From assembly GCA_902167325.1 (NCBI GenBank), contig LR632930.1, positions 2,356,001 through 2,420,000 of the forward strand: a stretch of DNA of 64,000 nucleotides, in the 5' to 3' direction. Positions 8,312-16,312 of the stretch are shown here, piece by piece. A model generated the notes under the pieces. It saw only the letters and a program-made list of their open reading frames with translations. It was not told where the DNA came from and did no database searches. The position numbers were made by a program, and so were the translations under genes. The DNA comes from Chitinophaga pinensis. GTDB lineage: Bacteria; Bacteroidota; Bacteroidia; Chitinophagales; Chitinophagaceae. Numbering within the stretch: position 1 is the first letter of the stretch; each line of letters opens with the position of its first letter.

Positions 8312-9412
8312 TTATTGCACAGGTGCAAGGTCTACCGTAAGCCCGATACGCAGTGTGTTAGATAAAGGGTTGCGGTCGGCACCGTTACCTGAAGGCACTA
8401 CATAGGAGAGGTTCATGGCTACCATGCGGTAACGTCCGCCAACTCCTGCCGTGATCTCCCGGATACGGCCTTCGTTTTTGTTACCGGAGATATAACCTAC
8501 CCGTGCATTGAATGCATTGCGGTAGGAATATTCCGCACCGCCCGATACGCGCCAGGTATTGTTTCCGAACGACTGGAACCAGGCTGCCATAGCGCCTGTT
8601 TCATAATATTCCTTTACATCATCCATGGCAGGTACCATCAGTTTATTCACTTCCGCACCTAACATAATGCGGTGATCTTCCTGCATTACAAAAGTGTAAG
8701 CGCCACCCAGCCCTAAGTTAGCAGGGAGGAACTCTTTCTGATCGGAGTCGCCGCGGTAAGCGATGCGGGAGCCGAGGTTGCTCAGCGCGAAACCGGCGGT
8801 AAAGCCCTGTCCTTCTTCATTGAGTCCGGAATAAAACAGCGAGATGTCGCCGGCAACGGCCATAGCGGCTTTATAGCGGATGGCATTGAGGTTACCGCGT
8901 ACAAGACTGGAGCTGATGTAGCGGAAAGCCACACCGATACCGAAGCGCTCACCCAGTTTGCGGGCGTATCCCAGATCAAATGCCATTTCACGGGGATAGG
9001 TGGTTTTCAGTTCCTGCCCGTTATGATCCGTCAGCGGCAGGTTACCCAGGCTGAAGTAACGGATGTTGGCGGATATAGCCTGTCCACCGCCCAGCTGGTA
9101 GTACCCGCCGGCATGCAGCATATACACATCTTTGGTGACATCCCGCATCCATGGACTGTAATTCACGGCCAGTGAACCGATACTGTCTGCGAATGGTGTT
9201 TTGGCAAGGTTCCACAGGCCGCTGTTGGCATCGGCACTGGTAGCCAGCCCCATGTTGCCCATGCCGGTGGCACGTGCGTCAGGAGATATACGGAGGAAGG
9301 GAACGGCGGATGAGGTGATGTTCACAGGCTCGGTCGATTGTCCGCTGGCGGCACCTGCGCTGGCCAGCAGCAGTGCGGCGAAGGTATTGCGGAACAGGAA
9401 AGTCTTTTTCAT
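8312..9412 (-). CDS. PorV-like type IX secretion outer-membrane beta-barrel
   Basis: 366 aa with a signal peptide (MKKTFLFRNTFAALLLASAG) and an outer-membrane barrel. The mature N-terminus contains SSAVPFLRISPDARATGMG, and NSGLWNLAK and PWMRDVTKDVYMLHAGGYY follow, all typical of PorV/LptO. PorV receives substrates at the T9SS translocon and hands them to PorU for C-terminal signal processing. porV usually sits beside porU; here it directly follows a giant T9SS cargo gene on the same strand, so this may be a cargo-dedicated paralogue. The ATG at 9412 is chosen because it gives a clean signal peptide; an upstream start at 9439 would add nine residues. Confidence 0.85.
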   Translation of the reverse strand: MKKTFLFRNTFAALLLASAGAASGQSTEPVNITSSAVPFLRISPDARATGMGNMGLATSADANSGLWNLAKTPFADSIGSLAVNYSPWMRDVTKDVYMLHAGGYYQLGGGQAISANIRYFSLGNLPLTDHNGQELKTTYPREMAFDLGYARKLGERFGIGVAFRYISSSLVRGNLNAIRYKAAMAVAGDISLFYSGLNEEGQGFTAGFALSNLGSRIAYRGDSDQKEFLPANLGLGGAYTFVMQEDHRIMLGAEVNKLMVPAMDDVKEYYETGAMAAWFQSFGNNTWRVSGGAEYSYRNAFNARVGYISGNKNEGRIREITAGVGGRYRMVAMNLSYVVPSGNGADRNPLSNTLRIGLTVDLAPVQ

Positions 9413-9428
9413 GAAGAGTATTTTAGGA

Positions 9429-9451
9429 AGCCGGGCCACACAGGCCCGGCT
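9429..9451 (-). other. Intergenic hairpin inside the SusCD-MBG-PorV cluster
   Basis: AGCCGGGCC/GGCCCGGCT, a perfect 9-bp stem with a 5-nt loop, lies just after the stop of the giant gene. No T-run follows on the minus strand, so it may act in mRNA processing or stability rather than termination. Confidence 0.5.
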
Positions 9452-9457
9452 GTTTAT

Positions 9458-12400
9458 TTAGTTAATCGCTACGTTTTGGGTTTGACTGGTTTTTTCGCCA
9501 TTGATAAGCAGTACATACATGCCGGTAGGGATGTGGGATACATTCAGCTGCATGGTGTTGCTGCCTGCATCGAGGCGTTTGAAAAGCTGCGTTACCCGTT
9601 GGCCTGAAGTGGAATACAGGATCACATTAGCTCCCTGCGATTCGTTTACATATACTCTGATCTGCAAGGTGCTGCGGCTGCTGCACCAGGCTTTCACTTC
9701 GTCTTTCGGTTTGTTGATAACGGAGAGGATACCTTGAACCAGCCTGATGTTGTAGTTAGCAGCTACACCACCGGTGAGTTGGATGGGGTATTTTCCTGCA
9801 GGACTGTTTTCATTCGCAAGGGTATGCATTGTTACCGGTGTGGTAAGCACGCCGGCATTTTCGTTAAGTACAAAGCCCTGGTAAGTGGCAGTCAGCGGAG
9901 GATTGGCGGTACCCGTCACTTTCGATTTATTATCTGCCGTGATGGTGAGTTGTGCTTTCCCTACGGTGAATGTGCGGCTTACAGGAGCTGCAGCCAGCCA
10001 GTTGTTGTTACCAGCCTGTTGGGCAGTAATGGTAGTGGTGCCTGTACCGGTAATATGGATCTGCCCGTTTACGATAGTGGCAACAGTGGGGGTGGAGCTT
10101 AGGTAAGTTACTGGCAGTCCTGATGTAGCGGTGGCGGCAGGGTTCACATCAGCATCGCCGTATGTGCGGGGAGCCGGTGTTGCAAACTGGATAGTTTGTG
10201 CCTGTGCGCGGGGGGTAACAGTCAGTGTACCTGCCACATAAGTAAAGCGGTAATTATCAGCTACGGCGGCGGAAGCGTTGACAGGATAGTTGCCGGGCGT
10301 AGAATTACGTGTAGCGGTTGTAGTTACTACCGGAAGTGTTTGTATATCACCCGCATCATCTCCGTTCACGAAGCCTGTGTAATTGACAGTGAGCGCCGGA
10401 TTATCGGTGCCTTCCACTTTGGTTTTGTTATCTGCAGTTACCGTGATCGGTGCCTTTTCAACTTCGAATGCCTGTGTGGCGGCGGTGGCTGGCAGCCAGT
10501 CGTTGTTACCATCCTGCTCAGCGCGAACAGATGCACGGCCGGCTTTCAGGATGGTTACCTGTGTGCCGTTGATGCTGATAATTGCGGGTGTTTCGTTCAC
10601 ATACCGTACCGCGAGGCTGGATGTGGCGGTAGCAGTAAGCGCGAAGGCTGCATTGCCATATTGTTTGTTTGCCAGAGCCGGGAAATTGATGGTTTGCGGC
10701 TGTTTCGGACGGGCAGTGACAGTAAGTGTACCATTCACGTATACGAAGGTGTAGTTGGCAGCTACGGCGCCGGTAGCCCTGATTACATAGTTACCAACCG
10801 GAGACGTTAGCGTAGCCGTTGTGGTGATCGCTGGCTGCGTGGTAAATACATTAAAGTTTTCGTTTTTCACGAAACCTGCGTAGGTAACAGACAGTGTGGG
10901 ATTTGCCGTGCCCTGCACTTTTGTTTTGTTTTCTGCAGTGACGGTCAGTTGTACTTTGTTCACCATAAAGCTCCGCGCAACAGGTGCTGCGGCAAGGTAA
11001 TCGGTATTGCCGTCCTGATTGGCGCGGATGGTTACAGTGCCGGCTTTCAGAATATGGATCTGTCCGTTAGTGATGGTAGCCACATCTGGTGTGAGCGATG
11101 TGAAGCTAACCGGGAGACCGGAAGTTGCAGTAGCAGTAATCCCGAAATCAGCATCCCCGTATGTTACGTTGGTAAGTGTGGGGAAGTTGATGGTTTGCGG
11201 TTGTTTCGGTTTTGCCGTTACAGTGAATACTCCGTTTACATATGTCATTACATAGTTAGCGGCAATGGCAGAACCGGGGAAGATATCGTACTGGCCGGCC
11301 GGAGTGGCATTGGTTACATTGGTTGTAGGCGTTGCCTGCTGTGTGAGTACGGCTACGGTTTCACCATTTACAAAGCCTGTATATCTAACGGTCAATGGGG
11401 GATTGTTCTGCCCTTCCACTTTCGTTTTATTATCTGCCTTTACTTCCAGCGGTGCGCGCAGTACGGCGAAGGTGCGGGAAGTTTCCAGTGCTGCTTCATA
11501 ATCATTGTCACCAGCCTGATTTGCGAAAACCACTGCGGTACCGGCGCCGATGATGCGAATCTGCCCACCCACGATCGATACTACTGTTGGTGTGGTGGTG
11601 CGATAAGTTACCGGAAGGCCTGAACTGGCGGTGGCGCCGGCAGCAAAGGCGGCATTGCCATATGTTTTATTCGTAATAGCTGCAAACGTGATGGTTTGCT
11701 GCAGTTTAGGACGCGGCTGAACCAGCAGCGATCCGGCTGTCATGGTAATGTTATAGTTGCCGGAAGTGGCACCGGTTACCGTGATGGGATAGGTACCGGG
11801 AACAGAAGCACTGGTGGCGGTGGTGGCCAGCTGCGCGGCTGCGGTAAGCACTGTAGGCTGTTCGTTGTAAACAAGACCGATGTAACGTGCAGTAAGTGCC
11901 GGTACGGCATTGCCCTGCGTCATTATCTTATCTTCCGCGAGGATGGTAAGGTCGGCTTTATTGATGGTAATGGTTTGCTCCACTCCGGGGGCATCTTCCC
12001 AGGTCTGGTCACCCGGACAGTTGACAGTGATCTTCGCAGTCCCTGCGCCTTTGATCTGGATCTGCCCGTTTACGATCTGGGCTACATTGGTGTTGCCGCT
12101 GGTGAAGAAAACAGGTAAGCCGGATGTGGCGGTAGCCTGAGGCGTAACATGCGCCATGCCGTAACGAAGCGCGGCAATGGTAGGGAATGTGATGGTTTGC
12201 GGTGTACGCGGCGGTGGCTGAATAGTTAGGATGCCGGTACGGTGGGTGATAGTATAGTTAGTACCACTGGCACCGCTGATGTTGATGGTGTAATCACCGG
12301 GAGGTGAGGCTGCGGTGGCGGAAGTGGTAAGAACCGGCAAATTGGTAAGCGCCGAGGCTGTTTCTCCCAGCACAAAGCCATTGTATGAGGCGGAAAGGAT

Positions 12401-14887
12401 GGGGATGTTGGCACCGTATGGTTTTGTTTGATTGACGGCGGTGATGATTAGCGGTGCCCTGTTGATGGTTAACGTTTTGCTGACAGGTGGGGCAGGTGCG
12501 TAAGTGGCATCTCCGGCCTGTTTAGCTGTTACCGTAAGGGTGCCGCTGCGCAGGATGTGGATTTTGCCATTAACGATTTCCACATAGTTGGTATGGCTGA
12601 ACTCATAGGTTACCGGAAGCCCTGAGCTGGCGGTAGCCAGTGGATCGAAGTCCGGATTGCCATAGGTTTGGGCCGGCATATCAGGGAAGGTGATAGTTTG
12701 GGTAGAGCCGGTAGTTGTAGCCTGGCCGGTTAAAGGCAGCGGCGTATAGAAGTATTGATTGGGTGTAATTTCATATACCGCGAAGTGGTAGTTGGTGCCC
12801 GCGGTAAGTCCTGTTGCAGTGTATTCGTCGGTAGATGTGTAGCCAAGGATGAAATTACCGTTGCCAAGCCCGTGGCCTCCGCCGTAGCTGGATCCGTCTG
12901 TAGGATGCACGTCTACCGGTGCGCCGATCTTATACGTGATCAGCCTTCTGTTACCACCGCCTGCCGTGAATTTCAGCTTTATGCCGGTATGGGTGATTTC
13001 CGGGAAGGTGAGATTGCTGGCCTGCGGACGGGCATAATCGATCGTGGTGCCGTTGCCATCCGTCATAGGGGCTGCGGTATAGTAGTAAGGTTCACCGTTG
13101 ATCTCGTTATAGTTAATCACCCGGAAGTGATAGGTAGTATTGGGTTCGAGTGTGTTAACGGTAGGAGCGTTCCAGGTGTCTGCATGGATAATGAATTCGC
13201 CGGGAGCGATTTCTTCCCCGTCAGCGAACTTCCAGCTGGGCCTGTACACTTTCTTGTCTACCGGCACTGCTGTAACGGGGGAGCCTTTTTTGGCTATTAC
13301 CAGTAGTTTTGTTCCGTTCCCCATGTTACAGTACACACGCATCGTAGTGAGTCCGCGTGAGTCGATGCTCAGATCTTTGGGATGTGTGGTGGGATGGGCC
13401 TGTGTGGCGGCACTAACGGTCTGGCCGGGCTTCAGGTAAATAGGATTGACGGTTCCGTTGGCTTCAAAAATGGCGAAGTGATAGGTGATGCCGGGCTGGA
13501 GCTGAGTAATTGTGGCCTGTGATGAATAGTTACCGTCTACCAGCACGTAATTGCCGTTACCGATTTGCTGTCCGCTCCCAAAATGGGTGCTGTTAGTATA
13601 TGTTTTAAAATCTTCAGGGGTAACATCTACCGGCGCATTGGCTTTGCCGATAATGATGCGGTTGTTACCATCGCCTTTGGTCCAGTTCAATGTTAACTGG
13701 AAAGCGCGGAGGTCTGTAGCAGTAAAGTTGGTGGGGCCGGTGGTGGGCGCTACCAGTGTGGAACTGGAGCCTTCCGCGAAGGACGATGTGAGATAATTTA
13801 CAGTGCCGGCATCTTCATATTCGAAAGCACGGAAATGATAGGTGGCGCCGGGTTCAAGGCCGGTTACATAACTCATCCAGTCGGTACCGGCGTAAATTAC
13901 AAATTCATCTGTACCGAGTTTCGTGCCCAGGCCGAATTGCATATTGGGCGTATAGGTGACACCATCTTGCGGAACGGTGGTTACAGGGCTTCCTTTTCTG
14001 CCGATGAGGATACGTTTGGTACCATCTCCTGCAGGGAAAAGTATACGGAACTGTTTGGTGTCGCGTGAATCGGCGTATAAACTGGTAGGTGCTTTAGAAG
14101 GTTCTGCGAGTGTGGTGAAAGAGGTGGTGGTTGCAGGCCGTGCAAAAGCAGGCGCTGCCCAGCCATTGTATTCATAAGCCGCCACATGGTAGGTGACGCC
14201 GTTTTTGAGGGAATAGGCGATCATGTTGCTGCCGCTGTACCAGTTGTACATCACATAGTTGCCTGTTCCGACCTGGGCGCCGGAGCCATAATGGAAATTG
14301 GCATTGTAATACATGAACTCAGAAGGCTCTGCATTCACGTCACTGCCTTCGCGCACTACGAGCATACGGCCGTAACCGTTGCCGTTAGTCCAGTTAATGG
14401 AAGCTTTGTTTCCGGTGATGTTGGACACCGTGATGGCTGAAACCTGCTGAGTAGGGGCCTGTACCGTTTTCTTATTGCCGGTGAGGAACCCTGTGGTCAG
14501 GTACTCTGTAGTGGTACCGTCTCCATTGAATTCGAATATGGCGATGTAGTAATCCACACCCGAGGTAAGGCCGGCGAGGGTTACCTGGTTGATATTACCA
14601 TATCCTACCACAAACTCACCGGGCTTAATTGCTTCGCCCTGTCCGAAGGTGAGGCTGGCAGTGTAAGACTTGCCGTTTTCTGGTCTGGCGGAGACCGGCT
14701 GGCCTGCACGGGCAATAACGATGCGTTTATCGCCATCGCCTCTGGTCCAGTAAAATCCGAGATGATTGCCTTCAGTGGTGTTAAAAGTTACGGTTGAGGA
14801 AGGCAGTGTGGGGGTAGCGGCCCTCAGGCCCGTGAAGCTGCAAAGCAGCCATGCGAGCAGGGGCACCATTCGTAGATAATGCTTCAT
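9458..14887 (-). CDS. Giant secreted MBG/fibronectin-like repeat protein with T9SS sorting domain
   Basis: 1809 aa. A signal peptide (residues 1-23) is followed by about seven fibronectin-III-like modules of roughly 110-120 aa (about 25-740), each with a GDGxxRIVIxxAGxPV strand, an FGxGxxIGxGxFVVY strand and a GLxPGTxYHFAIFEYNG end. Six repeats of about 165 aa follow, each opening with QTITFP...YGN and containing an MBG-type unit (ADNKTKVEG, YTGFVNGE, NYxxTYVxGxLTV). The last 80 or so residues (RVYVNESQGANVILYSTSGQ and IPTGMYVLLINGE) are a type A T9SS C-terminal sorting domain, so the protein is surface-anchored or released through T9SS. An adhesin or fibre role is inferred. It lies between susD and the PorV-like gene. 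Confidence 0.88.
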   Translation of the reverse strand: MKHYLRMVPLLAWLLCSFTGLRAATPTLPSSTVTFNTTEGNHLGFYWTRGDGDKRIVIARAGQPVSARPENGKSYTASLTFGQGEAIKPGEFVVGYGNINQVTLAGLTSGVDYYIAIFEFNGDGTTTEYLTTGFLTGNKKTVQAPTQQVSAITVSNITGNKASINWTNGNGYGRMLVVREGSDVNAEPSEFMYYNANFHYGSGAQVGTGNYVMYNWYSGSNMIAYSLKNGVTYHVAAYEYNGWAAPAFARPATTTSFTTLAEPSKAPTSLYADSRDTKQFRILFPAGDGTKRILIGRKGSPVTTVPQDGVTYTPNMQFGLGTKLGTDEFVIYAGTDWMSYVTGLEPGATYHFRAFEYEDAGTVNYLTSSFAEGSSSTLVAPTTGPTNFTATDLRAFQLTLNWTKGDGNNRIIIGKANAPVDVTPEDFKTYTNSTHFGSGQQIGNGNYVLVDGNYSSQATITQLQPGITYHFAIFEANGTVNPIYLKPGQTVSAATQAHPTTHPKDLSIDSRGLTTMRVYCNMGNGTKLLVIAKKGSPVTAVPVDKKVYRPSWKFADGEEIAPGEFIIHADTWNAPTVNTLEPNTTYHFRVINYNEINGEPYYYTAAPMTDGNGTTIDYARPQASNLTFPEITHTGIKLKFTAGGGNRRLITYKIGAPVDVHPTDGSSYGGGHGLGNGNFILGYTSTDEYTATGLTAGTNYHFAVYEITPNQYFYTPLPLTGQATTTGSTQTITFPDMPAQTYGNPDFDPLATASSGLPVTYEFSHTNYVEIVNGKIHILRSGTLTVTAKQAGDATYAPAPPVSKTLTINRAPLIITAVNQTKPYGANIPILSASYNGFVLGETASALTNLPVLTTSATAASPPGDYTINISGASGTNYTITHRTGILTIQPPPRTPQTITFPTIAALRYGMAHVTPQATATSGLPVFFTSGNTNVAQIVNGQIQIKGAGTAKITVNCPGDQTWEDAPGVEQTITINKADLTILAEDKIMTQGNAVPALTARYIGLVYNEQPTVLTAAAQLATTATSASVPGTYPITVTGATSGNYNITMTAGSLLVQPRPKLQQTITFAAITNKTYGNAAFAAGATASSGLPVTYRTTTPTVVSIVGGQIRIIGAGTAVVFANQAGDNDYEAALETSRTFAVLRAPLEVKADNKTKVEGQNNPPLTVRYTGFVNGETVAVLTQQATPTTNVTNATPAGQYDIFPGSAIAANYVMTYVNGVFTVTAKPKQPQTINFPTLTNVTYGDADFGITATATSGLPVSFTSLTPDVATITNGQIHILKAGTVTIRANQDGNTDYLAAAPVARSFMVNKVQLTVTAENKTKVQGTANPTLSVTYAGFVKNENFNVFTTQPAITTTATLTSPVGNYVIRATGAVAANYTFVYVNGTLTVTARPKQPQTINFPALANKQYGNAAFALTATATSSLAVRYVNETPAIISINGTQVTILKAGRASVRAEQDGNNDWLPATAATQAFEVEKAPITVTADNKTKVEGTDNPALTVNYTGFVNGDDAGDIQTLPVVTTTATRNSTPGNYPVNASAAVADNYRFTYVAGTLTVTPRAQAQTIQFATPAPRTYGDADVNPAATATSGLPVTYLSSTPTVATIVNGQIHITGTGTTTITAQQAGNNNWLAAAPVSRTFTVGKAQLTITADNKSKVTGTANPPLTATYQGFVLNENAGVLTTPVTMHTLANENSPAGKYPIQLTGGVAANYNIRLVQGILSVINKPKDEVKAWCSSRSTLQIRVYVNESQGANVILYSTSGQRVTQLFKRLDAGSNTMQLNVSHIPTGMYVLLINGEKTSQTQNVAIN

Positions 14888-14918
14888 GAGATGGTATTTG
14901 TTGAGTTGGGGTTATGGC

Positions 14919-14944
14919 AGAAGGCTGCACGTTGGCAGCCTTCT
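14919..14944 (-). other. Intergenic hairpin after susD
   Basis: AGAAGGCTGC/GCAGCCTTCT, a perfect 10-bp stem with a 6-nt loop and no T-run on the minus strand. It lies between susD and the giant gene, like the hairpin at 9429-9451. Confidence 0.5.
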
Positions 14945-14971
14945 GTCTTTTGATTATTGATTAGAGGTGTT

Positions 14972-16291
14972 TTATCTGTTGTTTTCTGCAAGAGGAATGG
15001 GTATTTGCGGCCAGATCTTATCACCTGTACGGTCTACAGGTAAAGCGGCAAGTCTGTTGTAACGGCGCATGTCGATCCAGCGGTGACCTTCACCCCAGAG
15101 AGAGAAGCGCCGTTGTTTCAGCACTTCATCTATCAGTTTGGCTTGCGTATCCAGATCGAGACGAGCGGTGAGGCCGTGGCTGGTGCGGATAAAATTAACT
15201 GCATCGGCGGCAAGGACCAGTGCATTATTCCGTGTATGGGCTTCAGCCTGAATAAGAATCAGCTCCTCATTCCGGATGATGGATACAGGGTCGGTCTGCG
15301 TTTTATAAACACGCATTTCATGTGTGCCGTCCAGCTCTTCGAACGAGATCGCTTTGGCACGCAGGCGTGCTTTCTGGAGCCTGTCATCGCCCGCTTCCAT
15401 ATCAGTTATATAAGAAGGGTGCGCCATCTGGACTTCGTCCTCGTTATCTTCCTGGAGGAACAGTTCATTTACCTGGTCATTATTACCCAATGAGTAAATG
15501 TGCTTAGGACCAACGTTTAGATCTGCACCTGCGGCCATCGACATGAAACTGTTCTGCAGAAAGGTGAGTGCTTCTGCCCAGCGTTCGCGGTAAATTGCCA
15601 CGCGGGAAGCAATGGCGCGGTTGAACTTGCGGAAGTTGGCGGGTGAATCGAAGTCTTCGAATCCTTCAGAGAGCGGGAAAGCGAATTCGGCATCATCCAG
15701 CAGGGCATCTGCTTCGTTCAGCATTGTAGCGATGGCTTCGAGGGCAACGGCACGGGTTACGATGGGGCCCGGTTTGTAAGGGTCTGTTACTTCCAGCCGG
15801 ATGCCGTTGTCATGTGTTCCGTTCAGGATCAGTAACAACTGATAGGCCTTGATGGTTTTGGTGAATGCGATATAACCATCTTCCATTTTCTGATTGGTTA
15901 TATACTTGGAGTTTTCGATCCCCTGCAGCAGCAGGTTACAGTTTTTAACTACGTTGTACCGCGAATCCCAGGGGATAGAGGCGAAGAAGCCCCCTGCGGG
16001 CAGCGCAGTGGTGCCAGAGCCGAGGATAACGTCCGTCCAGCGGGGATCAGAACCTGAGTGACGGTAATATTCCCTACCCAGTACACTTACCGCATCCACG
16101 TATATGTCTAAACGGTTCCTCATTGCGCTTTCCGTACCGATTACGAGGCTGTTCAGCTGCGTAAGGGTGGGATTCTTGATGATCTCCTCCATCGAAGGGG
16201 CGTTGGGATTCGTGATCGCTTCGTTCTTACAGGACGTAACCAATCCGAAACCCGCCATTATTGCGATTGCACTTGCTATTTTCAGTTTCAT
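14972..16291 (-). CDS. SusD/RagB-family nutrient-binding outer-membrane lipoprotein
   Basis: 439 aa lipoprotein: the signal peptide ends in GLVTSC, with the lipidated cysteine at position 21. The alpha-helical TPR-like SusD fold is suggested by YNVVKNCNLLLQGIE, YIAFTKTIKAYQLLLI, FNRAIASRVAIYRERWAEAL and the C-terminal RRFSLWGEGHRWIDMRRYNRL block, which is diagnostic. SusD closes over the SusC barrel and binds the ligand. The stop of the upstream SusC gene is 21 bp away, so the two are co-transcribed. The ligand may be a glycan or a peptide. Confidence 0.93.
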   Translation of the reverse strand: MKLKIASAIAIMAGFGLVTSCKNEAITNPNAPSMEEIIKNPTLTQLNSLVIGTESAMRNRLDIYVDAVSVLGREYYRHSGSDPRWTDVILGSGTTALPAGGFFASIPWDSRYNVVKNCNLLLQGIENSKYITNQKMEDGYIAFTKTIKAYQLLLILNGTHDNGIRLEVTDPYKPGPIVTRAVALEAIATMLNEADALLDDAEFAFPLSEGFEDFDSPANFRKFNRAIASRVAIYRERWAEALTFLQNSFMSMAAGADLNVGPKHIYSLGNNDQVNELFLQEDNEDEVQMAHPSYITDMEAGDDRLQKARLRAKAISFEELDGTHEMRVYKTQTDPVSIIRNEELILIQAEAHTRNNALVLAADAVNFIRTSHGLTARLDLDTQAKLIDEVLKQRRFSLWGEGHRWIDMRRYNRLAALPVDRTGDKIWPQIPIPLAENNR

Positions 16292-16312
16292 TTTTCTTAC
16301 TTCTTTAATGGA

